DNA of 10,841 nt, from positions 1 through 10,841 of the forward strand of contig CAMNMO010000070.1 in NCBI GenBank assembly GCA_946544695.1, written 5' to 3'. The notes under the pieces were generated by a model. It had not been told where the DNA came from, made no database searches, and saw only the letters and a list, made by a program, of their open reading frames with translations. Of this stretch, positions 5,594 to 10,841 are shown piece by piece (positions within the stretch are counted from its first letter, which is position 1; each line of letters starts with the position of its first letter). The DNA is from an uncultured Ruminococcus sp. (GTDB lineage Bacteria > Bacillota > Clostridia > Oscillospirales > Ruminococcaceae). Made by a program: the position numbers and the translations under genes.

Positions 5594-6058
5594 TTAATCT
5601 TCAATACCACTGACTTTCTTTTTACCGTTGTTCTGCTGTTTGTCTAAAGTATTTCTGCATTTCGCTGCTTCTTTCTTCAGCTTTGCAACATCAAAAAAGT
5701 TTGTACGTTGCCTGCCCTTGCTGTTTTCTTTAATTGTCATAGCAGCCTTGTTCAGTTCTTCAGTAAGCTGGTCAAGTCTTTCTGACTTAGTTTTCAGTTC
5801 TTCTTCGTGAGCAAATGGCGTAGCAATTATTTTTTCAGCTTCGGCAACGTCGATGTGCAGCGCATTCACTCTGCTTTCTATATCAGAAATCCTCTGATCT
5901 ATACCAGCCAGAACACCCTCCAGCCTTTTGATATTGTTTGCAAATGAAGCTCCAATGTCTATCTTGTGCATTGCAGCTCCGTTAAGTGTCGCAGAGAAGA
6001 TAAATGTCCCATTCATCGATGCTGATGAAGCCATAAGCGGCATACCTTGAAATTCACC
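5594..6058 (-). pseudogene. C-terminal remnant of large integrative-element helicase/DNA-methylase-type protein
   Basis: The readable protein begins around KIGEFQGMPL and runs about 155 residues to a TAA at 5594. It contains NGAAMHKIDIGASFANNIKR, a coiled-coil segment and PFAHEEELKTKSERLDQLTEELN. This matches the known ending of the very large (2000 or more residues) helicase/N6-methylase-like proteins of clostridial integrative elements, with their GxFxG...L.G...H.....G....N..R and PFxxEEELxxKSxRLxxLxxxLN blocks. An ATG at 6043 lies inside this homologous region, lacks a ribosome site, and is not the true start. The frame stays open to about 6130 but the similarity ends near 6055, where a rubredoxin fragment begins on the other strand. 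The gene is therefore truncated, probably by a deletion, and should be non-functional. Confidence 0.65.
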
Positions 6059-6072
6059 TATTTTTACAGGTT

Positions 6073-6132
6073 TATGTCTGCTCGATATGCGGCTATGTTT
6101 ACGACCCGACCGAACATGACGGCGTAGCTTTT
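6073..6132 (+). pseudogene. Rubredoxin N-terminal fragment
   Basis: Twenty codons read YVCSICGYVYDPTEHDGVAF. This is the first iron-binding knuckle of a rubredoxin domain: CxxCGYVYDP, then the short loop leading to the expected FEDLPxDWxCPxCG, which is absent. After 6132 the frame continues for about 43 codons without family resemblance to a TAG. There is no start codon with a ribosome site before it, since the sequence to the left belongs to the element remnant. With only two of four cysteines it cannot bind iron as rubredoxin does. I read it as a piece of a chromosomal gene caught at a deletion or insertion junction. Confidence 0.6.
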
Positions 6133-6275
6133 AATGTCAGTGATGCAAGCAGCTCAAGAATAAGTTTGATAAGACTCGCTATGAAGAACACGATCATTGA
6201 TATTTGTATCATCATGCTTGCGTATTTCTTATCATTCACAGAAGGGTATTCTCCGCACTGCGAATAGAATTTCAC
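6099..6275 (-). CDS. Possible small membrane protein or remnant
   Basis: A minus-strand frame from a GTG at 6275 gives 58 residues. It has a polar start (VKFYSQCGEYPSVNDKK), one hydrophobic helix (MMIQISMIVFFIASLIKLIL) and a tail overlapping the rubredoxin fragment on the opposite strand. It has protein-like composition, but no ribosome site or ATG, and the frame upstream is open only to about 6315. It may be a broken small membrane protein. I do not recognise it. Confidence 0.25.
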   Translation of the reverse strand: MKFYSQCGEYPSVNDKKYASMMIQISMIVFFIASLIKLILELLASLTLKATPSCSVGS

Positions 6276-6349
6276 CCCGAAAGTGCGCCATGATTTTAGT
6301 TTGGGCTGAGTGAGCGGCTAGACAATAATTACAGAATGGGGGTAATGAT

Positions 6350-6394
6350 ATGGCTGCGGCTTCTATCGCTGACAAGCCTGCTAAGCTCGAATAG
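6350..6394 (+). other. Fourteen-codon ORF with a strong ribosome site, likely decapitated gene
   Basis: ATGGGGGTAATGAT precedes an ATG at 6350; the reading frame is MAAASIADKPAKLE then TAG. After the TAG the frame continues KTTKQQYSILLSLHQWR and stops. It looks like the surviving start of a lost gene. The rest of 6133-6506 shows only this and the doubtful ORF at 6099-6275. Confidence 0.3.
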
Positions 6395-6506
6395 AAGACC
6401 ACAAAGCAGCAGTATAGCATTCTCCTCAGCCTGCATCAATGGAGGTAAAAGGCAAGAGTCACTGTTGTCACAGAAAAACTCCTTTCAAAAATAAATGTAT
6501 ATCGAA

Positions 6507-6562
6507 AAAAATACAGTTCAAACGATCCCCGAGCTATCAGGAACTCTTTGAACTGTATTTTT
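6507..6562. terminator. Long inverted repeat terminator overlapping the GIY-YIG gene end
   Basis: AAAAATACAGTTCAAA (6507-6522) and its exact complement (6547-6562) form a 16-bp stem with a 24-base loop. On the minus strand it is followed by a T-run. The stop codon of the gene (6518-6520) lies inside the stem, so termination and translation end are interlocked. Confidence 0.7.
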
Positions 6563-6916
6563 GTCTGTTTTGCCTGCTTTGCTCTTTCTGCCGAATGGTC
6601 TTCCTGCGCCGCCTGCACGCTTGTTCAGCTCGGGAGAATGCTTCTTGATCTTAGCAGTTTCATGTTCTGCAAGATGCGCCCTTGAGGCTCTGCCGTCAGC
6701 AGTTTTGTAAGCGAAGATGCTGTTCTCACCGCCGAGCTTGCCTGTGCGGATATGCTCATGCATCCTGCGTTTCAGCGAGTTGGTGTAACCTACATATTTG
6801 ACCTGCTTGTTCTTGTCGAGTATCCTGTACTCTCCCTTTGCGTCAGGTACCGAGGAATGGTCCTTGTTCTTGAAAGGGTCGAACTCAGTGGGTCTGCCGG
6901 GCTTGTAGATCTTCAT
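6518..6916 (-). CDS. GIY-YIG domain protein (putative nuclease)
   Basis: 132 residues. The ATG at 6916 follows AAAGGAGG by about 9 bases. The GIY-YIG fold can be traced: GEYRIL (28-33) for the GIY strand, KYVGYTNSLKRRMHEHI (40-56) with YVG for YIG and the Arg/His pair after it, Glu86 in AEHETAKIKKHSPELN (83-98) as the metal-binding acid, and Asn98 closing the domain. A basic Gly/Arg/Lys tail (99-120) suits nucleic acid binding. The N-terminus KPGRPTEFDPF is also basic. It lies downstream of several tiny peptide genes on the same strand with only 54 bases between, so it is probably in their operon. GIY-YIG proteins cut DNA in repair, mobile introns and restriction; the substrate here is unknown. 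Confidence 0.75.
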   Translation of the reverse strand: MKIYKPGRPTEFDPFKNKDHSSVPDAKGEYRILDKNKQVKYVGYTNSLKRRMHEHIRTGKLGGENSIFAYKTADGRASRAHLAEHETAKIKKHSPELNKRAGGAGRPFGRKSKAGKTDKNTVQRVPDSSGIV

Positions 6917-6970
6917 AAATAATTCCTCCTTTAGTTTTCAAAACGTTGTTCTTACAAGACAGAGAAGCGG

Positions 6971-7060
6971 TCAGGCATCGCCGTTCAGCACAGCTATAAT
7001 GTCGAGCGCACCTTCTGCCAGCACCTTTGCGGTGTAAAGCAGCTTTACCAGAGTGTACAT
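6971..7060 (-). CDS. Small hydrophobic peptide 3 (29 residues)
   Basis: ATG at 7060 with AAAGGTGG about 8 bases upstream; stop TGA at 6971. The 29-residue product starts MYTLVKLLYTAK, contains VLAEGALDII and ends NGDA. It shares KxL..(T)..VLAEGAL and an Asn/Asp-rich end with the peptide at 7194-7283, so the two look paralogous. There is no cleavable signal peptide; it should form one amphipathic or membrane-associated helix. The function is unknown. Possible roles are a membrane-active toxin, a signalling peptide or a bacteriocin-like product. It was found by reading the sequence, being too short for usual gene-length cut-offs. Confidence 0.55.
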   Translation of the reverse strand: MYTLVKLLYTAKVLAEGALDIIAVLNGDA

Positions 7061-7095
7061 GTCAGTCACCACCTTTCCTTTACCGAACTGACGAA

Positions 7096-7158
7096 CTAGT
7101 CGTCTATCAGCTTTGCTATGGTCGCCACGACCACCAGCGCTATCTTCAAAGCCTTCAT
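7096..7158 (-). CDS. Small amphipathic peptide 2 (20 residues)
   Basis: ATG at 7158 preceded by AGGGGGTGAGGAT, a very strong ribosome site; stop TAG at 7096. The peptide reads MKALKIALVV then VATIAKLIDD. On a helical wheel, Lys2, Lys5, Lys16, Thr13, Asp19 and Asp20 fall on one arc, and Leu, Ile and most Val residues on the rest, so it should be an amphipathic helix of the size seen in phenol-soluble modulins or type I toxins. The similarity is in physical character only; I know no homologue. It lies between peptides 1 and 3 in the same operon. Confidence 0.5.
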   Translation of the reverse strand: MKALKIALVVVATIAKLIDD

Positions 7159-7193
7159 ATCCTCACCCCCTTTCTTATAACGTCAACCGAAAG

Positions 7194-7283
7194 TCAGTCC
7201 TCGTTTTTCACGATGTTCAGGACTGTCAGCGCACCCTCTGCAAGAACAGTGGTAACTGTCAGTATCTTGATAAGTACATTCAT
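7194..7283 (-). CDS. Small hydrophobic peptide 1 (29 residues)
   Basis: ATG at 7283 with GAGGAGGTGATATC before it, a near-perfect ribosome site that overlaps the end of the preceding ORF (stop at 7288-7290); stop TGA at 7194. The product begins MNVLIKILTV, contains VLAEGALTVLN and ends KNED. It is the same length as the peptide at 6971-7060 and shares the VLAEGAL core and polar end, which suggests gene duplication. One hydrophobic helix is predicted, with no secretion signal. The function is unknown. Confidence 0.6.
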   Translation of the reverse strand: MNVLIKILTVTTVLAEGALTVLNIVKNED

Positions 7284-7287
7284 GATA

Positions 7288-7467
7288 TCACCTCCTCAAA
7301 AAATTATCTAAGGCCTTTTCGCCGACCTTTTCAATGCGCTGAGCCTGCTTGTCCAGAAAATCGAGCCGTCTTTGCTGGCGCTCGTTTTTCCTGTCCATCT
7401 CGTGCCTTCTGGTGGCATTGTACTGCTCGGTGTTGAAGCGCATGGTGTCTGTCCACCTGTTTGCCAT
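7288..7467 (-). CDS. Coiled-coil protein, probably the 3' part of a split gene
   Basis: A 59-residue, highly charged product from an ATG at 7467: MANRWTDTMRF, EQYNATRRHEMDRKNERQQR and RLDFLDKQAQRIEKVGEKAL, ending FLRR. The heptad pattern suggests a coiled coil. AGGAG lies 12 bases upstream, an imperfect site. The frame is the same as that of the ORF at 7510-7620, and only a TAA at 7510-7512 divides them. Together they would give 110 residues: an N-terminal membrane helix followed by a charged coiled coil, a common small-protein layout. A CAA to TAA change would explain the split. Its stop TGA overlaps the ribosome site of peptide 1. Confidence 0.5.
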   Translation of the reverse strand: MANRWTDTMRFNTEQYNATRRHEMDRKNERQQRRLDFLDKQAQRIEKVGEKALDNFLRR

Positions 7468-7509
7468 ATCGCAGTCCCGCTCCTTGTCGAGACGCTTGGT
7501 CTTCTCCTG

Positions 7510-7620
7510 TTAACAGGTACGGCTGCATTTGCCGCCCTCAACGATACAGAGCCCCAGCAGTCCCGAAACTGCACCCAATAAAGCAGGATTCTCTTTCAGA
7601 AACTTCACTACGTTTTTCAT
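7510..7620 (-). CDS. Small membrane peptide, probably the 5' part of a split gene
   Basis: ATG at 7620 follows AAGGAGGAAATGAGT, an excellent ribosome site; stop TAA at 7510. The 36-residue product begins MKNVVKFLKENPALLGAV, continues with a Gly/Leu-rich helix (SGLLGLCIVEGG) and ends KCSRTC with three cysteines in all. It is the first gene after the promoter at 7757-7785, with a 5' untranslated stretch of about 130 bases. Either it is a genuine short membrane peptide, or the N-terminus of a 110-residue protein broken by the TAA (see 7288-7467). Confidence 0.5.
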   Translation of the reverse strand: MKNVVKFLKENPALLGAVSGLLGLCIVEGGKCSRTC

Positions 7621-7756
7621 ACTCATTTCCTCCTTCATGTCTTAGGTGAACGCTTACTGTTTTTCTTCTGAAACCATTGTAGCACATTGCTGTCAATTAG
7701 TCACGAAAAATTTTCTGCGAACACCTTGTGTTGTTCTCTTGACTTCCTATGTTCAC

Positions 7757-7785
7757 AGTATAACAGGATTTTATGCGTTTGTCAA
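7757..7785 (-). promoter_or_regulatory. Promoter of the small-peptide operon
   Basis: On the minus strand TTGACA (7785-7780), 17-base spacer, TATACT (7762-7757). A GAACA...TGTTC imperfect palindrome lies downstream near 7717-7734, in the untranslated leader. An AGGAAC half-site is 5 bases upstream of the -35 box. Confidence 0.75.
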
Positions 7786-7790
7786 TGGAA

Positions 7791-7834
7791 TCAGGAACGT
7801 CAGTGGAATAAATAATCACAAATAAAGTTCCTGA
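7791..7834. promoter_or_regulatory. Candidate operator 1: TCAGGAAC ... GTTCCTGA inverted repeat
   Basis: Two perfect 8-base inverted arms (7791-7798 and 7827-7834), 28 bases apart, in the region between the peptide operon and the WYL gene. The same AGGAAC/GTTCCT core recurs at 7882-7898. Confidence 0.45.
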
Positions 7835-7881
7835 TGAAGCAAGGAAGTGCCCAGTATTCTTGATGTTTAAGCAAGAATAAC

Positions 7882-7898
7882 GTTCCTCTATAAGGAAC
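7882..7898. promoter_or_regulatory. Candidate operator 2: GTTCCT-N5-AGGAAC palindrome
   Basis: A compact palindrome with the same half-site as operator 1, about 70 bases upstream of the WYL gene's -35 box. Four copies of the half-site in 110 bases is unlikely by chance. The half-site orientation differs between the two pairs. Confidence 0.45.
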
Positions 7899-7968
7899 TT
7901 ATCTTAATGTTGCTGAGTGAAACTGTTTTCTCGTTGGGCATCTTCACTTTCAAGCATTGCGATGCAGC

Positions 7969-7997
7969 TTGACTTGACCGTCTTGCTGTGGTATGAT
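7969..7997 (+). promoter_or_regulatory. Promoter of the WYL regulator gene
   Basis: TTGACT (7969-7974), 17-base spacer, TATGAT (7992-7997), followed 24 bases later by GGAGG. Good but not perfect consensus. Confidence 0.65.
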
Positions 7998-8036
7998 TAT
8001 AGCATATCATATACTTCAACGGAGGTGCATCTTACA

Positions 8037-9107
8037 ATGTCGGAACAGCTTTCCAAAAAAAATTACTGGAAACTGAGCGAGTTTGCCAAAAGCATTATCG
8101 AACAGGATCTGGAAGAGTACAATAAACAGATAAGTCCCAATGGCACGAAATGGAATCGCACGGATATATACAACATTATTTTTAAACACTATCGTAAAGA
8201 TGCCATCAGTTCAATATGTCTGGATAATTCAAATGATCTGACAGAAAAGCAGCGTGAGAAAGTCAACAGTAAGCTTAAAGAGATCATAGACAAAAAGTAT
8301 CTGTACGATGAGGGAATAAGGCAAAACTATCGTTTCAGCTCCGGCACATGCGTGATCATGGAGGAAAATAAAAACCGACTCAATCTCTGTTCAATAAGAC
8401 CGGGGAGATATTTCAGGGCTGTTCTTGAAGAGTATGCACATCTGCCGGGCAGCGAGAGAGAAAAAATACTGTACAAGCTAATGTACAATAATCTGAAGGA
8501 ACACTTAATAAAAAGCTTTTACAAAGCTAAGCCTGTGCTGATAGAGGTCTATTCTTCAAACTATAACGGAGAACTGAAAAGATCACGTTACTTATTCTAT
8601 CCATATAAGATACTTCCCGATAAGAAACTTATGCGTAATTATGTTGTCGGTCTTAGTAAAACTGTGGGAACAGACCAGGCATTCAGCCAATATTCCCTCA
8701 GGTTATCCAATATATGCAGCATTAAATCTGCTCAGAAAAAAACTGATACTCTCAGTACAGACGAACTAAAAAAGAAGATAAATGATATTGACAAAAAGCT
8801 GAAAAAGGTCGATGTTCCCTTCATCAACAGCACATTTCACGATAATTTGCAAGTCAGGTTTACCGAAACAGGTCTGGGACTTTTGCGCAGGGTGCAGTAC
8901 AAGCGCCCGCCGTTTGACTATTTAACGGAGGACGACCACATCTGCCTTTTTCACTGCACCGAAGATGAACTATTCAATTACATTACTGTTTTCGGCGGAG
9001 AAGCCGTACTTGAAGATGCCTATAACGACGAGGGTATCAGGAATTTGCAGAAGAGATTGCAGGCTTTTTATTCCAAAGCTAACGAAGTCTATAACAGCCA
9101 AAAATGA
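8037..9107 (+). CDS. WYL-domain transcriptional regulator
   Basis: 356 residues; the ATG at 8037 follows GGAGG by 11 bases. The N-terminal 1-105 is charged and helical and may hold the DNA-binding part, but I cannot assign a clear helix-turn-helix or ribbon-helix-helix. Residues 115-150 (RPGRYFRAVLEEYAHLPGSEREKI) match the linker block of ruminococcal WYL proteins. The WYL domain spans about 165-230: VLIEVYSSN, RYLFYPYKILPDKKLMRNYVVGLS (NYVVG at the WYLVG position) and SLRLSNI with the conserved Arg. The C-terminal extension 266-345 includes LQVRF and the FGGEAVLEDAYNDEGIR segment typical of WCX. WYL proteins bind nucleic acid ligands and control defence or stress genes. Transcribed divergently from the peptide operon, it probably regulates that operon through the AGGAAC sites; that link is inference. 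Confidence 0.8.
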   Translation: MSEQLSKKNYWKLSEFAKSIIEQDLEEYNKQISPNGTKWNRTDIYNIIFKHYRKDAISSICLDNSNDLTEKQREKVNSKLKEIIDKKYLYDEGIRQNYRFSSGTCVIMEENKNRLNLCSIRPGRYFRAVLEEYAHLPGSEREKILYKLMYNNLKEHLIKSFYKAKPVLIEVYSSNYNGELKRSRYLFYPYKILPDKKLMRNYVVGLSKTVGTDQAFSQYSLRLSNICSIKSAQKKTDTLSTDELKKKINDIDKKLKKVDVPFINSTFHDNLQVRFTETGLGLLRRVQYKRPPFDYLTEDDHICLFHCTEDELFNYITVFGGEAVLEDAYNDEGIRNLQKRLQAFYSKANEVYNSQK

Positions 9108-9118
9108 ACATAGCAAAA

Positions 9119-9152
9119 CTGCCGTGCAGGGTGATACCGCACGGCAGTTTTT
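9119..9152 (+). terminator. Terminator of the WYL gene
   Basis: CTGCCGTGC (9119-9127) pairs with GCACGGCAG (9139-9147), 9-bp GC-rich stem, followed by TTTTT. It begins 11 bases after the stop codon. Confidence 0.9.
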
Positions 9153-9249
9153 ATTCAGAGAAACGTCCACAGACCGCTCCTCTCTGCAATTATATTTTTC
9201 GTTACAGCTTGCAGCATAGGTCTGCCATATAAACAGGACCGAAAAATAA

Positions 9250-9267
9250 CTGTGACATCTCTCACAG
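9250..9267 (-). terminator. Weak terminator after the STAS-kinase gene
   Basis: CTGTGA and TCACAG form a 6-bp stem with a 6-base loop, followed on the minus strand by TTATTTTTCGG. The interval 9153-9249 shows nothing else. Confidence 0.55.
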
Positions 9268-9277
9268 GACCTTAATA

Positions 9278-10462
9278 TCATTTGCTTATCTCTTCAAGTC
9301 CTTCCAGCAGACTTTCCATCTGCGGGAATAAATTTTTTCTGGCGCTTTCAACAGAAGCCTTTTTGCGTTCATCGCTCATGTTCACCCATATTGCGGGGAT
9401 AAGCGCAGCTTTCAGCAGGCAGAAGCCTTCTATGACAGACTCATATCTGCTTATCTTTTCCCTGTCATCTGTCTCAAAGCAGACCGTCATCATCTTGTCC
9501 CACAGCCGCATGGCTATATCAGGGGTGACATTCAGATATCTCATAACACTGTCGGGGTCATGCTTAGGATTGAGTACGTGTGCGTAATAGGACGATGCCA
9601 GGTCGAATATGGGGTCGCCGCAGCTTATCTCTGCCATGTCGATAAGCAGAAGTTCGTCCTGCTGCACCATGATGTTGTTAGTGTGGAAGTCTCCGTGCAC
9701 TATCGTGTCACTGTCGGGTATCTGTCCGATGAACCATCTGAGTCTTTCAAGTTCGCTTTCACTGTACCAGCTGTCAAGCTTTTCAAGATAACCGAGATAT
9801 ATCTGCTTTGTCGAAGGCAGACCCTTGCCTGCAAGACTAACACTGTGTATCTCCTTGAACAGCCTTGCGTACTTGTCTGCGTACTCATCAAAAGCGTCAG
9901 CATCGTTCATGAATTTTCGTGCTATCACATCAGCCTTGACCATCTCAAAAATAATGCCGTGCTGTTCACCGACCTTCACAACATCATAAGATATCGCTGT
10001 GGGTATGCCTGCAACGAATGCACTCTTAGCAAGCCTGCGTTCATTTTCTATGCTTTCCAAAGAAGTGTTTTTTGTGTAGACCTTTATTATTTCGTCCTCG
10101 GAAATGCGGTATACACTGCCGTTTCCGCCCTTGCCGATAGGTTCACAGCCCTCGACCGAGACCATCCTCAGTGCCTTCTTTACATCGAGAAGTTCCGTGA
10201 AACCCGTGGTCTCCGGTATGTCATAAACATCACGGGAAACATTTATCACAGGCAGTTCCTTGCCCACCTTTTTCCGCAGCTTCATCAGCACACGCAGTCC
10301 CGCACTGGATATGTATTCAAGTTCTTCTGCATCGACAACTATATCTTCGTTCCTGCCTTCGGTCAGTCGGGATATCTCCCGTTCGGTCTCGGGTGCATTG
10401 TTTGTGTCTATCCTGCCGCTCAGGAAAATAGTCAGGGTGTTGTTTTCGGTCACTGTCCTCAT
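9278..10462 (-). CDS. STAS domain fused to APH/choline-kinase-like phosphotransferase
   Basis: 394 residues; the ATG at 10462 follows GGGAGG. Residues 1-100 are an anti-sigma-factor-antagonist (STAS) domain: LTIFLSGRIDTNNAPE, the DIVVDAEELEYISSAGLRVL core with Ser52/53 at the phosphorylation site, and the closing helix near TTGFTELLDV. Residues 105-330 are a kinase of the aminoglycoside-phosphotransferase fold: IGKGGNGSVYRI (109-120, glycine loop), IIKVY with Lys127, IVHGDFHTNNIMV (254-266, catalytic loop with Asp258 and Asn263) and LLLIDMAEISCGDP (271-284) with Asp275 as metal ligand. All catalytic positions are present. Such fusions occur as paralogous families in ruminococci and Fibrobacter (TIGR02172-type). 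The substrate is unknown. The gene is monocistronic, with its own promoter and terminator, and its codon use looks chromosomal. Confidence 0.85.
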   Translation of the reverse strand: MRTVTENNTLTIFLSGRIDTNNAPETEREISRLTEGRNEDIVVDAEELEYISSAGLRVLMKLRKKVGKELPVINVSRDVYDIPETTGFTELLDVKKALRMVSVEGCEPIGKGGNGSVYRISEDEIIKVYTKNTSLESIENERRLAKSAFVAGIPTAISYDVVKVGEQHGIIFEMVKADVIARKFMNDADAFDEYADKYARLFKEIHSVSLAGKGLPSTKQIYLGYLEKLDSWYSESELERLRWFIGQIPDSDTIVHGDFHTNNIMVQQDELLLIDMAEISCGDPIFDLASSYYAHVLNPKHDPDSVMRYLNVTPDIAMRLWDKMMTVCFETDDREKISRYESVIEGFCLLKAALIPAIWVNMSDERKKASVESARKNLFPQMESLLEGLEEISK

Positions 10463-10521
10463 AACTGCCTCCCGATCTCATTGCAATTTTGCAGATGTTT
10501 ATGAGTTTTGCTCACATAGAT

Positions 10522-10551
10522 GTTATATCACAAATGCACTAAAAAAGTCAA
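10522..10551 (-). promoter_or_regulatory. Promoter of the STAS-kinase gene
   Basis: On the minus strand TTGACT (10551-10546), 18-base spacer, TATAAC (10527-10522), about 60 bases before the start codon. Confidence 0.65.
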
Positions 10552-10638
10552 TTAAATTGTTGCGAAATTTGTAAAGAGAGTACAAAGACAACGACTCTGT
10601 ATTGTGCGTTTTGCAGAATGATATCCTAAGACAAGCGG

Positions 10639-10684
10639 GCGGCTGATAAGTCATTACTCCCTCATAAGTGCAAATATCAGCCGC
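10639..10684. other. Long-loop inverted repeat between GGDEF and STAS-kinase genes
   Basis: GCGGCTGATA (10639-10648) and TATCAGCCGC (10675-10684) form a perfect 10-bp stem with a 26-base loop. It lies after the GGDEF terminator and before the STAS-kinase promoter. No T-run follows on the minus strand, so it may be an RNA element or a backup terminator. The remaining bases to 10552 show nothing. Confidence 0.4.
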
Positions 10685-10691
10685 AAAAGAT

Positions 10692-10718
10692 CCCCCTCGG
10701 AAGGCTGTTCCGAGGGGG
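10692..10718 (-). terminator. Terminator of the GGDEF gene
   Basis: CCCCCTCGGA (10692-10701) pairs with TCCGAGGGGG (10709-10718), a 10-bp GC-rich stem with a 7-base loop, 9 bases after the stop. On the minus strand ATCTTTT follows. Confidence 0.85.
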
Positions 10719-10727
10719 CATTTATCA

Positions 10728-10841
10728 TCAGGTCCATCTTCTTTTGCGGTAGTCCTTTTCGGGGTGACGTCGGTAGTGATCCTGCTTGTCCTTGTACATT
10801 CTTTCATCTGCTGTCTGCATGGCACGGGTTATGTCGTAATC
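10728..10841 (-). CDS. C-terminal end of a GGDEF (diguanylate cyclase) protein, partial
   Basis: Only the last 37 codons lie in the window; the gene continues past the right edge. The sequence DITRAMQTADERMYKDKQ is the normal ending of a GGDEF domain (the A-D-x-x-M-Y-x-x-K motif of the last helix), followed by a basic tail DHYRRHPEKDYRKRRWT and TGA at 10728. GGDEF domains make cyclic di-GMP from two GTP. The GG(D/E)EF signature itself and any sensor domain are outside the window, so activity cannot be judged. Confidence 0.75.
   Translation of the reverse strand, partial: DYDITRAMQTADERMYKDKQDHYRRHPEKDYRKRRWT

Noticed and set aside
7027..7649. Several plus-strand frames across the small-peptide region.
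   Set aside because: No ribosome sites, Pro/Ser/Arg-rich shadow composition, while the minus strand has repeated strong ribosome sites with short frames.
7686..7740. LexA-like GAAC...GTTC site in the leader of the peptide operon.
   Set aside because: The spacing between half-sites does not match the Firmicute LexA box.
8037..9107. WYL protein as an accessory gene of a Cas13d locus.
   Set aside because: WYL proteins accompany Cas13d in some ruminococci, but there is no large HEPN effector or CRISPR array in the window.
9560..10504. A 314-codon plus-strand frame opposite the STAS-kinase gene.
   Set aside because: The minus strand has clear domains and catalytic motifs; the plus frame has no recognisable family and is a shadow.

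Overview
The window looks like chromosome of a low-GC Firmicute of the class Clostridia, most likely Ruminococcus or a close relative. The reasons are strong GGAGG ribosome sites, Firmicute-type TTGACA/TATAAT promoters, genes typical of clostridial integrative elements, a WYL regulator of ruminococcal type and a STAS-kinase fusion common in that group. The genus is inferred from recall of families; no search was run.

Left part (1-3196, plus strand): a compact unit that looks like integrative-element cargo. It holds a small protein overlapping a vapD-type toxin gene broken by an in-frame TGA, a small membrane protein, an acidic protein with an internal duplication, a signal-peptide protein anchored at its C-terminus, and a TnpV-like protein.

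Centre (3300-5491, minus strand): the most striking region, a cluster of three type III (ToxIN/AbiQ-like) toxin-antitoxin modules in series. Each has a TTGACA-N17-TATAAT promoter, a shared 5' leader and a short tandem-repeat RNA ending in a hairpin terminator. Module B (5088-5306 plus toxin 4368-5063) is intact. Module A has a toxin gene shifted by one base in a homopolymer. Module C is only promoter, two repeats and terminator: an orphan antitoxin RNA. The arrays differ in sequence and period (41, 36 and 34 nt), while promoters, leaders and the toxins' 3' ends are almost identical. That is the pattern expected of cassettes exchanged by recombination.

Junction (5594-6517): a C-terminal remnant of a large element-encoded helicase/methylase-type protein (minus strand) abuts a 20-residue rubredoxin fragment (plus strand). 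This suggests a deletion scar at the element edge, followed by gene debris.

Right-centre (6507-9152): a minus-strand operon of very small hydrophobic peptides (20-36 residues, each with a strong ribosome site) ending in a GIY-YIG domain gene. It is divergent from a WYL-domain regulator. The shared intergenic region carries repeated AGGAAC/GTTCCT half-sites that could be the regulator's operators.

Right end (9250-10841): a STAS domain fused to an APH-like kinase, then the last 37 codons of a GGDEF protein. Both look chromosomal.
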